A model generated the notes under the pieces. It saw nothing but the letters and a program-made list of their open reading frames with translations, was not told the origin of the DNA and searched no databases. From Minisyncoccota bacterium (GTDB taxonomy: Bacteria > Patescibacteriota > Minisyncoccia > UBA6257 > HR35): 8,325 bases of DNA. A program made the position numbers and the translations under genes. Below are positions 1 through 7,527 of this stretch, one piece after another; position 1 is the first letter of the stretch; each line of letters starts with the position of its first letter. The stretch is from NCBI GenBank assembly GCA_028276075.1, contig JAPYXA010000014.1, positions 1 through 8,325 of the forward strand, read 5' to 3'.

Positions 1-9
1 TTTCTAAAA

Positions 10-81
10 GGCACGGTGGCGGAGAGGTGACGCAGCGGTCTGCAAAACCGCTTTACGTGGGTTCGAATCCCACCCGTGCCT
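10..81 (+). tRNA. tRNA-Cys (anticodon GCA)
   Basis: A complete cloverleaf can be folded. The acceptor stem is GGCACGG (10-16) paired with CCGTGCC (74-80), the D stem is GCG/CGC, and the anticodon stem is GCGGT/ACCGC around the loop CTGCAAA. The T arm contains the GGTTCGAATCC core. The anticodon GCA at 42-44 reads UGC and UGU. The discriminator base is U at 81, the usual identity base for cysteine tRNAs. The 3' CCA is not encoded (TCA follows), so a CCA-adding enzyme must complete it. No terminator is obvious downstream, and the promoter would lie outside the window. Confidence 0.97.
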
Positions 82-152
82 CATAAATAATAAAATATTG
101 AAATTTAATTTTTCGACTGAAAAACATTTATCAGTATAAAAGATTTTAAAAA

Positions 153-158
153 TATAAA
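153..158 (+). promoter_or_regulatory. Putative -10 box for the pilin-propeller gene
   Basis: TATAAA lies 10 nt before the ATG at 169, which would place a start site about 4 nt from the start codon. An equally plausible TATAAA at 135-140 would give a leader of roughly 20 nt. No convincing -35 is seen for either, and such hexamers are frequent by chance in this AT-rich DNA. There is no Shine-Dalgarno sequence before the ATG. Confidence 0.3.
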
Positions 159-168
159 ACAAAATTTA

Positions 169-1983
169 ATGAAGAAAGATAATAAAGCTTTTACTTTAAC
201 CGAGATCATTATTGTTATTAGCATTTTAACAATACTTTTTTCTTTAGTTTTATCTTTAGGTATTCCTTTTTTGGTAAAAAAATCTAGAGATACTCAAAGA
301 TACTCTGATCTTTATAAAATTTCTTTATGGATAGAATCTTTGATCAACAATGATCCTTCCTTCAATGAATTTTTATTTACTTCTTCAAATACAGTTTATA
401 TTTCCTTGGCTGATTCTTCTTCAACATGCGGTTCATATTCTTCTTTACCTTCTTTACCTTCTGGTTTAAGTTATAAATGTACCTCTTCCCCTTCAAGAAT
501 AGATGGCTCTGGGTGGATACCTTTTCCGTTTGTTTCTTCTTCTTTAGCTGATATTTCAAAATTATTCATTGATCCTATAAACAAGCCTCCTTATTATTAT
601 TCATTTATATTAAATGATGATGGATATGAACTAACAGCCAAAGCTGAAAGTTTTGATGGCGAAATAGTTGTTCCTGTTTTAAAAAGTAAAATTACTCCAT
701 TTAATCGAGGAGGAACTTGGATGAAAAAAATTTTTTGTAATTATTATTCTAATTCTTTCTCTTCAGTTAATCAGACATTTGATGGTGATTATTTAATTTC
801 TGGTTATACAACTTGTTATGGAGAAGACAGGGATGTTATTTTTATAAGAACCGATATTGATAAAAATAAATTTATAAAATATATTAACTCTATCGGAGAT
901 GATTATTTATATGATATTAAACAAACTTCAGATGGGGGTTATGTTACGGTAGGTTTAAATCACGGTTATGAGGCTTATGGAGATGCTTTTATTTTTAAAT
1001 TAAATTCAGCTGGTTCTTCTGTTTTTTCAAAAGTTATAGGGACTTTAAATTATGAAGATGCTTTTTCTTCTGTTGAAGAGTTATCTGATGGAAGCTATAT
1101 TCTTTCAGGTTATAGCAAAGGATTAGCTCCTTATATAGGTAATTTTGAAGGTATGGTAGCGAAAATTTCTTCTACTGGGAGTCTTTTGTGGGCCAAAAAA
1201 GTAAGTGGTTTAAATGAGGAAAGAATTAACAATATTATTCAAACCGTTGATGGTGGCTATTTGCTTTCAGGTATAACAAATAGTTATGGTGCTGGCTCTT
1301 ATGATGGTTTAATTTTAAAATTAGATCAATCTGCTAATTTAAGGTGGGCTAAAACTTTTGGAGGAACAAGTACTGATTATTTTTATTTAACCAAAGAGCT
1401 TTCAGATGGAAATTATTTAGCAGTTGGTTATACAAATAGTCTAGGAGCAGGCGAAGAAGATTTTTTAGTTGTTAAATTTGATGCATTTGGAAATTTGATT
1501 TGGTCTAGAATAATTGGAGGTAGTTCTCAAGATGTAGCAAAATCCTTTTTTGAAACCTCAGACGGAGGATATGTTATTTTAGGGTATACAAAGAGTTTTA
1601 AAGGTTCTTCAGATTCAGATGGATTTATAGTTAAGTTATCAAAAGATGGTGATTTTAAATGGGCAAAAACAATTGATTTAGCATCTCAATATGAAGTTTT
1701 AAATTCAGGAGAACAAACCTCTGATGGAGGATATTTAATTGTTGGAGAAACAGTTTTAGGAGGTGGTGGTCGTACAGAAGGTTTGGTTTTAAAATTAGAT
1801 TCAAGGGGAAATTTAAATGAGTGTAGTCAATCAAAAGAAGTTTTTCCGCAGGTTAATACTTCTTCTTTAGCAGTTTCTAATGTTAATTTAACATTTAGTC
1901 CAATTTCTCTTTATTCAAATTCGCTTTCTGTTGTTGTTCAAGATGTTTCATTGCCAATTGGTAAAATTTGCCCTGAGAAATAA
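169..1983 (+). CDS. Prepilin-like surface protein with seven-repeat beta-propeller
   Basis: The 604-aa product opens with a type IV prepilin (class III) signal: basic MKKDNK, then A7|FTLTE, with Glu12 as the fifth residue of the mature protein, then a hydrophobic helix to about residue 35. The peptidase site has Ala instead of the usual Gly at -1. Residues 36-180 resemble a small pseudopilin head, with Cys87 and Cys104 possibly disulfide-linked. From Met185 seven repeats of about 52 aa follow, each with an (S/F/V)DGxYxxxG core at Asp205, 255, 307, 361, 413, 465 and 519, followed by an F/L-x-x-K-L/F-D strand and a W-A-K/S-like strand. Seven such units suggest a closed seven-bladed propeller. 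A Ser/Val-rich tail with Cys near both ends closes the protein. By inference it is a minor pilin or cell-surface adhesin exported by a type IV pilus or type II secretion-like machine; ligand unknown. It starts at ATG 169 and sits alone between tRNA-Cys and aspS. Confidence 0.85.
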   Translation: MKKDNKAFTLTEIIIVISILTILFSLVLSLGIPFLVKKSRDTQRYSDLYKISLWIESLINNDPSFNEFLFTSSNTVYISLADSSSTCGSYSSLPSLPSGLSYKCTSSPSRIDGSGWIPFPFVSSSLADISKLFIDPINKPPYYYSFILNDDGYELTAKAESFDGEIVVPVLKSKITPFNRGGTWMKKIFCNYYSNSFSSVNQTFDGDYLISGYTTCYGEDRDVIFIRTDIDKNKFIKYINSIGDDYLYDIKQTSDGGYVTVGLNHGYEAYGDAFIFKLNSAGSSVFSKVIGTLNYEDAFSSVEELSDGSYILSGYSKGLAPYIGNFEGMVAKISSTGSLLWAKKVSGLNEERINNIIQTVDGGYLLSGITNSYGAGSYDGLILKLDQSANLRWAKTFGGTSTDYFYLTKELSDGNYLAVGYTNSLGAGEEDFLVVKFDAFGNLIWSRIIGGSSQDVAKSFFETSDGGYVILGYTKSFKGSSDSDGFIVKLSKDGDFKWAKTIDLASQYEVLNSGEQTSDGGYLIVGETVLGGGGRTEGLVLKLDSRGNLNECSQSKEVFPQVNTSSLAVSNVNLTFSPISLYSNSLSVVVQDVSLPIGKICPEK

Positions 1984-1991
1984 AAAATGTT

Positions 1992-2019
1992 TTGAGATTT
2001 TTTGTGTTAAAATTAAGAT
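1992..2019 (+). promoter_or_regulatory. Putative aspS promoter (TTGAGA-16-TAAGAT)
   Basis: TTGAGA at 1992-1997 and TAAGAT at 2014-2019 are spaced 16 bp apart, which would start transcription at about 2026, the A of the aspS ATG. An alternative TGtTAAAAT extended -10 (2005-2013) would start only about 6 nt before the ATG. Either choice makes the mRNA leaderless or nearly so. Both matches are imperfect. Confidence 0.35.
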
Positions 2020-2025
2020 TTAAAA

Positions 2026-3447
2026 ATGAAAAAAATTTTTAATATAGAAGTGAATAATTTTTTAGATAAGGAAGTTGAGCTTTTTGGTTTTGTAAGTTCA
2101 ATCAGAGATCACGGTAAACTTTTCTTTTTTGATTTAAAAGATAGAAGCGGTATTGTTCAATGCGTAATTTCTAATGATAATAAGTTTTTTTATTTATCTA
2201 AAGATTTAAAACCATATTATGTTTTAAGGGTTAAGGGAAAAGTAAACTTAAGACCCGCTCATTTAGAAAACAAAAATTTAGAAACAGGCAAGGTAGAAGT
2301 AGCTGTTGAAGAACTAGAAATTCTAAGTCAAGCTAAAACATTGCCCTTTGAAGTTGAAACAGACGGTTATGAAATTGATGAAGCTTTAAGAATGAAATAT
2401 AGGTATCTTGATTTAAGAAGGAAGAGGCTTCAAGATAATTTACGCAAAAGACATGAATTTTTACTTTTTATAAGAAATTTTTTAGATGCACATGGATTTA
2501 TAGAGGTTGAAACTCCGATACTTACAAAATCAACTCCTGAAGGAGCAAGAGATTATCTTGTTCCTTCTAGAATTTATCCTGGTAGTTTTTATGCTTTACC
2601 TCAATCACCTCAGCAATATAAACAATTATTAATGGTTACTGGTCTTGAAAGATATTTCCAAGTTGCTAGATGTTTTAGGGATGAAGATCCAAGAGGAGAT
2701 AGACAGCCAGAATTTACACAAATTGATATAGAAATGAGTTACATAGAAAGAGAGGATATTTTAAATTTAATTGAAAAAATGTTTGTTGAAGTTGTTGAAA
2801 GTCTTTATCCCGAGAAAAAAATTTCTTATAAACCTTTTCCTAGGATATCCTATGATGAAGCTATTAACTTATATGGTTCTGATAAACCAGATTTAAGAAA
2901 AGACCCTAATAATCCCGATGAACTGGCTTTTCTTTTTGTAATTGATTTTCCAATGTTTGAAGTAAAAGATAACAAATTAGAAACAATGCATCATCCTTTT
3001 ACTCAACCAAAACTTCCGGATGGTAAAAAAGATAAAGAAAGTTTAATAGAAGCTCTTAGTTTTTCTCCAGAAATTTTATTATCCGAGCAGTATGATTTAG
3101 TTTTAAATGGTTATGAAATAGGTGGTGGGAGCTTAAGAACAACAGATCCTGATGTTTTGATTAAGGTTTTTAATGTTTTAGGATACAAGAGTAATGAGAT
3201 TGAAAATAAATTTAGTCATTTGCTTGAAGCTTTTTCTTATGGTGTTCCTCCTCATGGAGGAATAGCTCCAGGAGTTGATAGAATATTGATGATTTTAGAA
3301 AATGAACCTAATATCAGGGAAGTAATTGCTTTTCCAAAAACTGGAGAAGGAAGGGATTATATGATGAATTCTCCAAGTGAAGTTTTAAAAGAGCAACTAG
3401 ATGAATTAAAAATTGAAATTAAAAAAAATAAAAAAGGTCATATTTAA
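2026..3447 (+). CDS. aspS: Aspartyl-tRNA synthetase lacking the GAD insertion domain
   Basis: This class IIb aminoacyl-tRNA synthetase charges tRNA-Asp in the cytoplasm. The 473-aa product has an N-terminal OB-fold anticodon domain (about 1-105) and all three class II motifs. Motif 1 surrounds Pro164 (FIEVETPILTKSTPEGARDY), motif 2 is C-FRDEDPRGDRQPEFTQID with Arg218, and motif 3 is GGIAPGVDR with Arg419. Bacterial enzymes are normally about 580-600 aa because of a GAD insertion between motifs 2 and 3. Here DKPDLR (286-291) is followed within about 14 residues by VIDFPMF, so the insertion is absent with no frameshift. The OB-fold has RDHG with His29, where non-discriminating AspRS often carry His and discriminating ones Leu. 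It may therefore also make Asp-tRNA-Asn for GatCAB, but this is inference. It starts at ATG 2026 with no Shine-Dalgarno sequence and is probably co-transcribed with the next gene. Confidence 0.97.
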   Translation: MKKIFNIEVNNFLDKEVELFGFVSSIRDHGKLFFFDLKDRSGIVQCVISNDNKFFYLSKDLKPYYVLRVKGKVNLRPAHLENKNLETGKVEVAVEELEILSQAKTLPFEVETDGYEIDEALRMKYRYLDLRRKRLQDNLRKRHEFLLFIRNFLDAHGFIEVETPILTKSTPEGARDYLVPSRIYPGSFYALPQSPQQYKQLLMVTGLERYFQVARCFRDEDPRGDRQPEFTQIDIEMSYIEREDILNLIEKMFVEVVESLYPEKKISYKPFPRISYDEAINLYGSDKPDLRKDPNNPDELAFLFVIDFPMFEVKDNKLETMHHPFTQPKLPDGKKDKESLIEALSFSPEILLSEQYDLVLNGYEIGGGSLRTTDPDVLIKVFNVLGYKSNEIENKFSHLLEAFSYGVPPHGGIAPGVDRILMILENEPNIREVIAFPKTGEGRDYMMNSPSEVLKEQLDELKIEIKKNKKGHI

Positions 3448-3462
3448 TTGAAATATTTTACA

Positions 3463-3942
3463 ATGTTTAAAATTCAAGACAAAAAAAACAAAATTATTTT
3501 TTTATCAATTATAATTATTTTTCTTATTTTATTAGGTCTATTGTTTTATTTTAAGTTTAAACCAGGATATTATGCTGTTTTTTTAAATAATGGTACTGTT
3601 TATTTTGGTAAAGTTAGTTTTTTCCCCCAGTTAAAGATTGAAAATCCTGTTTTTATCCAAGTAGATGAGCAAACAAAGCAATTTTACTTTCCAAGATTTA
3701 AAGATGCAGTTTGGAATCCAAAAGGTGTAATTTATCTAAACAAGGATGCTGTTACTTTTATAGCTCCAATTGATCCTCAAAGTAATTTTTTTAGATTTTT
3801 AAAGGAAGGACAATTTTCTCAGCCTTCTAATTCTTCTTTTCCTCCATCCGCTCCAGTTTTAAATTCTAATCAACAACAGGAAAGAGTTGAAGATAAATCT
3901 AATCAAGTGCCTTCTTCCTTCAGCGCACCTTCTCAACCTTAA
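3463..3942 (+). CDS. Small membrane-anchored protein, function unknown
   Basis: I do not recognise a characterised family. From ATG 3463 the product is 159 aa. A basic N-terminus (KIQDKKNK) leads into one strongly hydrophobic helix at about residues 11-31. A compact extracytoplasmic domain of about 75 residues follows (GYYAVFLNNGTVYFGKV onward, to about FIAPID). The last 40 or so residues are a low-complexity Ser/Pro/Gln/Asn tail. This is consistent with a single-pass protein whose small beta-rich domain lies outside the cytoplasm. The frame is also open to a TTG at 3448, directly after the aspS stop, which would add five residues; I prefer the ATG because it is the commoner start. The gap to aspS is 15 nt, so the two genes are almost certainly one transcript, though no functional link is evident. 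No Shine-Dalgarno sequence precedes either start. Confidence 0.8.
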   Translation: MFKIQDKKNKIIFLSIIIIFLILLGLLFYFKFKPGYYAVFLNNGTVYFGKVSFFPQLKIENPVFIQVDEQTKQFYFPRFKDAVWNPKGVIYLNKDAVTFIAPIDPQSNFFRFLKEGQFSQPSNSSFPPSAPVLNSNQQQERVEDKSNQVPSSFSAPSQP

Positions 3943-4239
3943 AATATAAAAATTTCTTATTTAAAATTTTAAGTTAAAGATATATTTTGCTTTTTAATAA
4001 TAAATAAAAGATTTTAGTAAGATAAAACGTTTCTGTCTAATTTAAACACATATGACACTTTCTAAAGATAAATAAACTTCTTGATTATCTTTTCTGGTAT
4101 AATACAAAAAGACAATATTATAATCTTAATTTCAAATCTCTTTTACCATCTAAAATAGGAAATTTTATTCTTAAAGGTCATCATCTTATCATCTTAATAA
4201 TCAAAAGTATGTCATATGTATGTTGGTTAAGGCAAGCAT
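3943..4239 (+). other. AT-rich intergenic stretch upstream of the 16S promoter
   Basis: About 300 bp without a credible gene on either strand. It has no clear G+C-rich terminator for the aspS operon, only AT-only inverted repeats near 3950-3975. A short tandem-like motif (ATCATCTTATCATCTTA) lies at about 4180-4197. It contains one possible extended -10 promoter, listed separately. Confidence 0.6.
4095..4103 (+). promoter_or_regulatory. Possible upstream extended -10 promoter (TGGTATAAT)
   Basis: TGG-TATAAT is a perfect extended -10 match, but no -35 is recognisable at 16-18 bp. No reading frame follows before the 16S gene, so if active it would be a second, upstream rRNA promoter. The better promoter at 4240-4267 makes this a minor candidate. 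Confidence 0.35.
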
Positions 4240-4267
4240 TTGACAAGATAATTTTTTTTGATATAAT
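4240..4267 (+). promoter_or_regulatory. 16S rRNA promoter, consensus TTGACA-16-TATAAT
   Basis: TTGACA at 4240-4245 and TATAAT at 4262-4267 are both perfect consensus housekeeping-sigma hexamers with a 16-bp spacer rich in T. The expected start is about 4274, giving a leader of about 130 nt before mature 16S. It is the best promoter in the window, as expected for a stable RNA gene. Confidence 0.88.
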
Positions 4268-4310
4268 TGTTTTATTATAAGGGAATTGATAAATTAAAAT
4301 TTGAGAAGGA

Positions 4311-4349
4311 TTTTAGGGTTTAGTTTAGATTAAAGAAAGAACCCTAAAA
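4311..4349 (+). other. Leader hairpin before the 16S processing stem
   Basis: TTTTAGGGTT (4311-4320) and AACCCTAAAA (4340-4349) form a perfect 10-bp inverted repeat with a 19-nt loop in the rRNA leader. Its right arm touches the base of the 16S processing stem, so the two may compete during transcription. No strong U-tract follows, so it is not an obvious terminator. Confidence 0.55.
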
Positions 4350-4405
4350 GGATTTTTAATTGTCTGGGTTTTGCTGCTTTAGATTTTTAAGATATCAAGT
4401 TAGGT
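4346..4405 (+). other. 5' arm of the 16S rRNA processing stem
   Basis: This segment pairs with 5959-6018. Blocks of 18 bp (4351-4368 with 5995-6012), about 12 bp (GCTTTAGATTTT) and 12 bp (4394-4405 with 5959-5970) are perfect, separated by small bulges, for about 50 bp in all. Such stems bring the two ends of 16S together and are cut by RNase III-type enzymes. The arm ends at the mature 16S 5' end. Confidence 0.88.
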
Positions 4406-5930
<1,525 letters not shown>

Positions 5931-5958
5931 TTAAATTTTCTCTATACTTTTTAAGCTG

Positions 5959-6018
5959 ACCTAACTTGATTCTTAAAATCTAAAGCAACAATAGCCCAGA
6001 CAATTAAAAATCTTTTTT
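5959..6018 (+). other. 3' arm of the 16S rRNA processing stem
   Basis: This segment is the partner of 4346-4405. It begins 28 nt after the mature 16S 3' end and finishes 13 nt before the ATG of the receiver gene, ending in a run of T (6013-6019). Because the whole stem closes here, 16S can be excised without any other rRNA in the transcript. Read-through RNA for the next gene would be released by the same cut. Confidence 0.88.
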
Positions 6019-6024
6019 TAAGAT
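5997..6024 (+). promoter_or_regulatory. Possible promoter for the receiver gene
   Basis: CAGACA (5997-6002) and TAAGAT (6019-6024) are 16 bp apart and would start transcription at about 6031, next to the ATG at 6032. The TAAGAT-to-ATG arrangement resembles that before aspS. Matches are 4 of 6 in both boxes, and the site overlaps the 16S stem arm, so read-through from the rRNA promoter is the alternative. Confidence 0.3.
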
Positions 6025-6031
6025 ATTTTTT

Positions 6032-6397
6032 ATGAAAGTTCTTTTAATAGAAGACGATAAATTTTTAAGAACAGTTTTAGAAAAAAAACTTTCAAACGAG
6101 AATATAGAAGTTATTTCAGCTGTTGATGGAGAAGAAGCCTTAGAGAAGTTAGTTTCTACCAAGCCTGATCTTGTTCTTTTGGATATTATTCTTCCCAAAA
6201 GGAGTGGTTTTTCTATTTTAGAAGAGATTAGAAAGGATCCTGATTTAAAACAGACTCCAGTTTTAATTATTTCCAATTTAGGTCAAGAAGAAGACATTAC
6301 AAAAGGATTAAACTTGGGAGCAGTAGAATATTTTGTAAAAGCAAAGATTTCCTTAGATGAGTTAATAAAAAAAATTAAATCTTATCAGTCTAAATAG
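6032..6397 (+). CDS. Single-domain CheY-like response regulator receiver
   Basis: The 121-aa product is one complete receiver domain with no output domain. Key residues are present: the acidic pocket Glu7-Asp8-Asp9, the phospho-acceptor Asp51 (VLLDIILP), the switch Ser81 in LIISN, and the conserved Lys103 in YFVKA, where Ala replaces the Pro common after this Lys. It should be phosphorylated by a histidine kinase and act by protein contact, as CheY and Spo0F do. No kinase or chemotaxis gene is in the window, so partner and process are unknown; regulation of pili is a plausible but unsupported guess. The start is ATG 6032, and a T-rich upstream stretch lacks any Shine-Dalgarno motif. It lies directly behind the 16S processing stem and may be expressed partly by rRNA read-through. 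It ends with TAG, 11 nt before the tRNA-Leu -10 box. Confidence 0.93.
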   Translation: MKVLLIEDDKFLRTVLEKKLSNENIEVISAVDGEEALEKLVSTKPDLVLLDIILPKRSGFSILEEIRKDPDLKQTPVLIISNLGQEEDITKGLNLGAVEYFVKAKISLDELIKKIKSYQSK

Positions 6398-6404
6398 TTT
6401 TTTA

Positions 6405-6413
6405 TGATATAAT
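6405..6413 (+). promoter_or_regulatory. tRNA-Leu promoter, extended -10 (TGATATAAT)
   Basis: TGA-TATAAT is a full extended -10 element ending 26 nt before the tRNA. The position 17 bp upstream, inside the end of the receiver gene, shows no good -35. Expected start is about 6420, giving a 20-nt 5' leader for RNase P removal. Confidence 0.62.
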
Positions 6414-6439
6414 AGAAAATACTTTATTTTTATTTAGAT

Positions 6440-6524
6440 GCCCGGGTGGCGGAATTGGTAGACGCAACGGACTTAAAATCCGTTGACCTTCGTGGTCGTG
6501 TGGGTTCAAGTCCCACCCCGGGTA
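6440..6524 (+). tRNA. tRNA-Leu (anticodon UAA)
   Basis: A class II tRNA with a long variable arm. The acceptor is GCCCGGG (6440-6446) with CCCGGGT (6517-6523), where pair 1:72 is G-U. The anticodon stem AACGGA/TCCGTT closes the loop CTTAAAA, with anticodon TAA at 6474-6476, reading UUA and UUG. The variable arm is a GACC-TTCG-TGGTC-like hairpin, and the T arm is GTGGG-TTCAAGT-CCCAC. Discriminator A at 6524 fits leucine. CCA is not encoded. UUA is a heavily used Leu codon in the neighbouring genes. Confidence 0.97.
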
Positions 6525-6583
6525 CTAATTTAAAAAAGCTTTACTTCGAATTTAAAATAAAAATTATTCTCTTGTTTTAAACT

Positions 6584-6612
6584 TTCTCATTTTAAAATAA
6601 ATTTAGTATAAT
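6584..6612 (+). promoter_or_regulatory. Hydrolase promoter (TTCTCA-17-TATAAT), leaderless
   Basis: A perfect TATAAT at 6607-6612 has a 4-of-6 -35 (TTCTCA, 6584-6589) at the ideal 17-bp spacing. The predicted start, 6619-6622, falls on or within 3 nt of the ATG at 6622, so the mRNA should be leaderless. It is the clearest case of this arrangement in the window. Confidence 0.62.
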
Positions 6613-6621
6613 ATTTTTATA

Positions 6622-7377
6622 ATGAAGCGGTTCTTTTTAATTTTTATTACCCTTGTTTTACTTTTTATATCATATTTTTTGTTTTATCTATTAAAATCAA
6701 AACCTAAAATGGAAGCATTTAATAAAGTTAGTTTTACAACAAAAGACGGGATAACTATTGTAGGAAATTATTATCAAAATAAAGATGCAAAATTTGCAGG
6801 TATTTTAATTCATCAAAGACCTTTGACAAAAGAGAGTTTTGATAATTTCGCTAAATTTTTGACAAAAGAAGGATATTCAGTCCTTGCAATTGATTTAAGA
6901 GGCCACGGTGAGAGTGTAAATTCTGTAAAAGGCAAATTGGATTATGAAAAATTTCAGGAAGAAGAAGAAAAAATGTCTATTAATGATTTAACTGCTGCTA
7001 GTTTATTTTTAGAAAAAAATGGGTATCCTAAAAATAAGCAATTTTTAGTAGGATCAAGTATAGGCGCAAATTTAAGTTTTCAGTTTTTAAGCGAAAACCA
7101 AGATGTCAAAGCAGCAGTTCTTTTTTCCCCAGGTCTAAACTACAGAGGTGTTATTTTGGAAAATTTTAAGAAAGATTTTTTAGGAGACAAAATTTTAACA
7201 ATTGCTTCAAAAGATGATCCTTCTTCTTATTTAGCTTTAACTAAAATAAAAGAGTGGTATCCATCTTCTACAGTTTTTGAGTTTCAAACAGGTGGACATG
7301 GAATAGGTTTGCTTAATATTTATCCTGATCTTAAAAATCAAATTTTAAATTGGTTGAGAGAAAAACTTGTGATATAA
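6622..7377 (+). CDS. Membrane-anchored alpha/beta hydrolase
   Basis: The 251-aa product has an N-terminal hydrophobic helix (about residues 4-24, after MKR) acting as signal anchor or signal peptide, then an alpha/beta-hydrolase fold facing outward. Visible landmarks are LIHQRP (64-67) in the oxyanion position, with Gln after His where Gly is commoner, and AIDLRGHGES (89-98), typical of serine hydrolases. The nucleophile elbow is GSSIG with Ser146. A probable acid is Asp198 or Asp199 (ASKDDPSS), and the base is His226 (GGHGIG). The catalytic triad is therefore complete. The family contains esterases, lipases and dipeptidyl-peptidase-like enzymes (S9-related); the substrate cannot be read from the sequence. 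It has its own promoter and is followed by the structured terminator region at 7388-7474. The start is ATG 6622 because the promoter leaves no room upstream. Confidence 0.88.
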   Translation: MKRFFLIFITLVLLFISYFLFYLLKSKPKMEAFNKVSFTTKDGITIVGNYYQNKDAKFAGILIHQRPLTKESFDNFAKFLTKEGYSVLAIDLRGHGESVNSVKGKLDYEKFQEEEEKMSINDLTAASLFLEKNGYPKNKQFLVGSSIGANLSFQFLSENQDVKAAVLFSPGLNYRGVILENFKKDFLGDKILTIASKDDPSSYLALTKIKEWYPSSTVFEFQTGGHGIGLLNIYPDLKNQILNWLREKLVI

Positions 7378-7378
7378 T
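7370..7378 (+). promoter_or_regulatory. Possible extended -10 (TGATATAAT) for the structured RNA
   Basis: The end of the hydrolase gene spells TGA-TATAAT, the same extended -10 as before tRNA-Leu. The expected start of about 7385 lies 3 nt before the first hairpin. The nearest -35-like TTGAGA (7354-7359) is only 13 bp away, so if used the promoter depends on the extended -10. It overlaps the stop codon and could be a coincidence. Confidence 0.4.
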
Positions 7379-7384
7379 TTAATT

Positions 7385-7474
7385 AAATAACTGGAAAGAT
7401 AACCTTTAGGCTTGGTCCTAGGGTTATTAACCAGTTAAAGTAGTCGTTATTAACCATAGGATCAAGCCTTTTTA
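7385..7474 (+). ncRNA. Candidate structured RNA with two exclusive hairpins
   Basis: This stretch of about 90 nt is far more structured than neighbouring spacers. Fold A joins TAACTGG (7388-7394) to CCAGTTA (7431-7437), and inside it ATAACC (7399-7404) to GGTTAT (7422-7427) and TAGG to CCTA around a CTTGGT loop. Fold B pairs 7408-7431 with 7446-7469 and ends in five T. Both folds use 7408-7431, so only one can form at a time. It may be a small RNA with its own promoter, an attenuator or riboswitch-like leader for the zinc-protein gene at 7528, or an elaborate 3' end of the hydrolase mRNA. I recognise no known RNA family motif. Confidence 0.45.
7408..7473 (+). terminator. Rho-independent terminator with long stem
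   Basis: A 24-nt arm starting AGGCTTGGTCC (7408-7431) pairs with 7446-7469, ending GGATCAAGCCT. There is one G-U pair, one G-A and one U-U mismatch, a 14-nt loop (7432-7445), then T5 (7469-7473). It would end the hydrolase transcript and any RNA started at about 7385. Its left arm is also used by the competing upstream hairpin. Confidence 0.75.
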
Positions 7475-7479
7475 GATAA

Positions 7480-7508
7480 TTTATAAAATACAAGCTTAAA
7501 GTTATACT
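7480..7508 (+). promoter_or_regulatory. Possible promoter for the zinc-protein gene
   Basis: TATACT (7503-7508) with a weak TTTATA (7480-7485) at 17 bp lies just beyond the terminator. The predicted start of about 7515 gives a 13-nt leader. If this promoter is real, the zinc-protein gene need not depend on read-through of the upstream terminator. Confidence 0.35.
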
Positions 7509-7527
7509 AAAAGGCAAAATCAAAATA

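Noticed and set aside
109..135. Small hairpins TTTTTC/GAAAAA and ACTGA/TCAGT after tRNA-Cys
   Set aside because: They are short, AT-only or 5 bp, with no following U-tract; not credible as a terminator or regulatory element.
377..559. Minus-strand open frame inside the pilin-propeller gene
   Set aside because: It lies fully within a well-supported gene and encodes Lys-rich low-complexity sequence, the reverse reading of Ser/Phe-rich codons.
4048..4219. Inverted repeat ACATATGAC (4048-4056) and GTCATATGT (4211-4219)
   Set aside because: A 9-bp match across 150 bp of AT-rich DNA is close to chance expectation, with no other sign of a mobile element.
4209..4280. 23-codon ATG frame (MSYVCWLRQ...) upstream of 16S
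   Set aside because: It overlaps the consensus rRNA promoter and has no support beyond chance.
4374..4386. boxA-like TGCTTTAGA in the rRNA leader
   Set aside because: It resembles the antitermination boxA only partly and is fully explained as part of the processing stem.
6004..6276. Minus-strand open frame opposite the response regulator
   Set aside because: The plus-strand receiver domain has all catalytic residues, so the opposite frame is a shadow.
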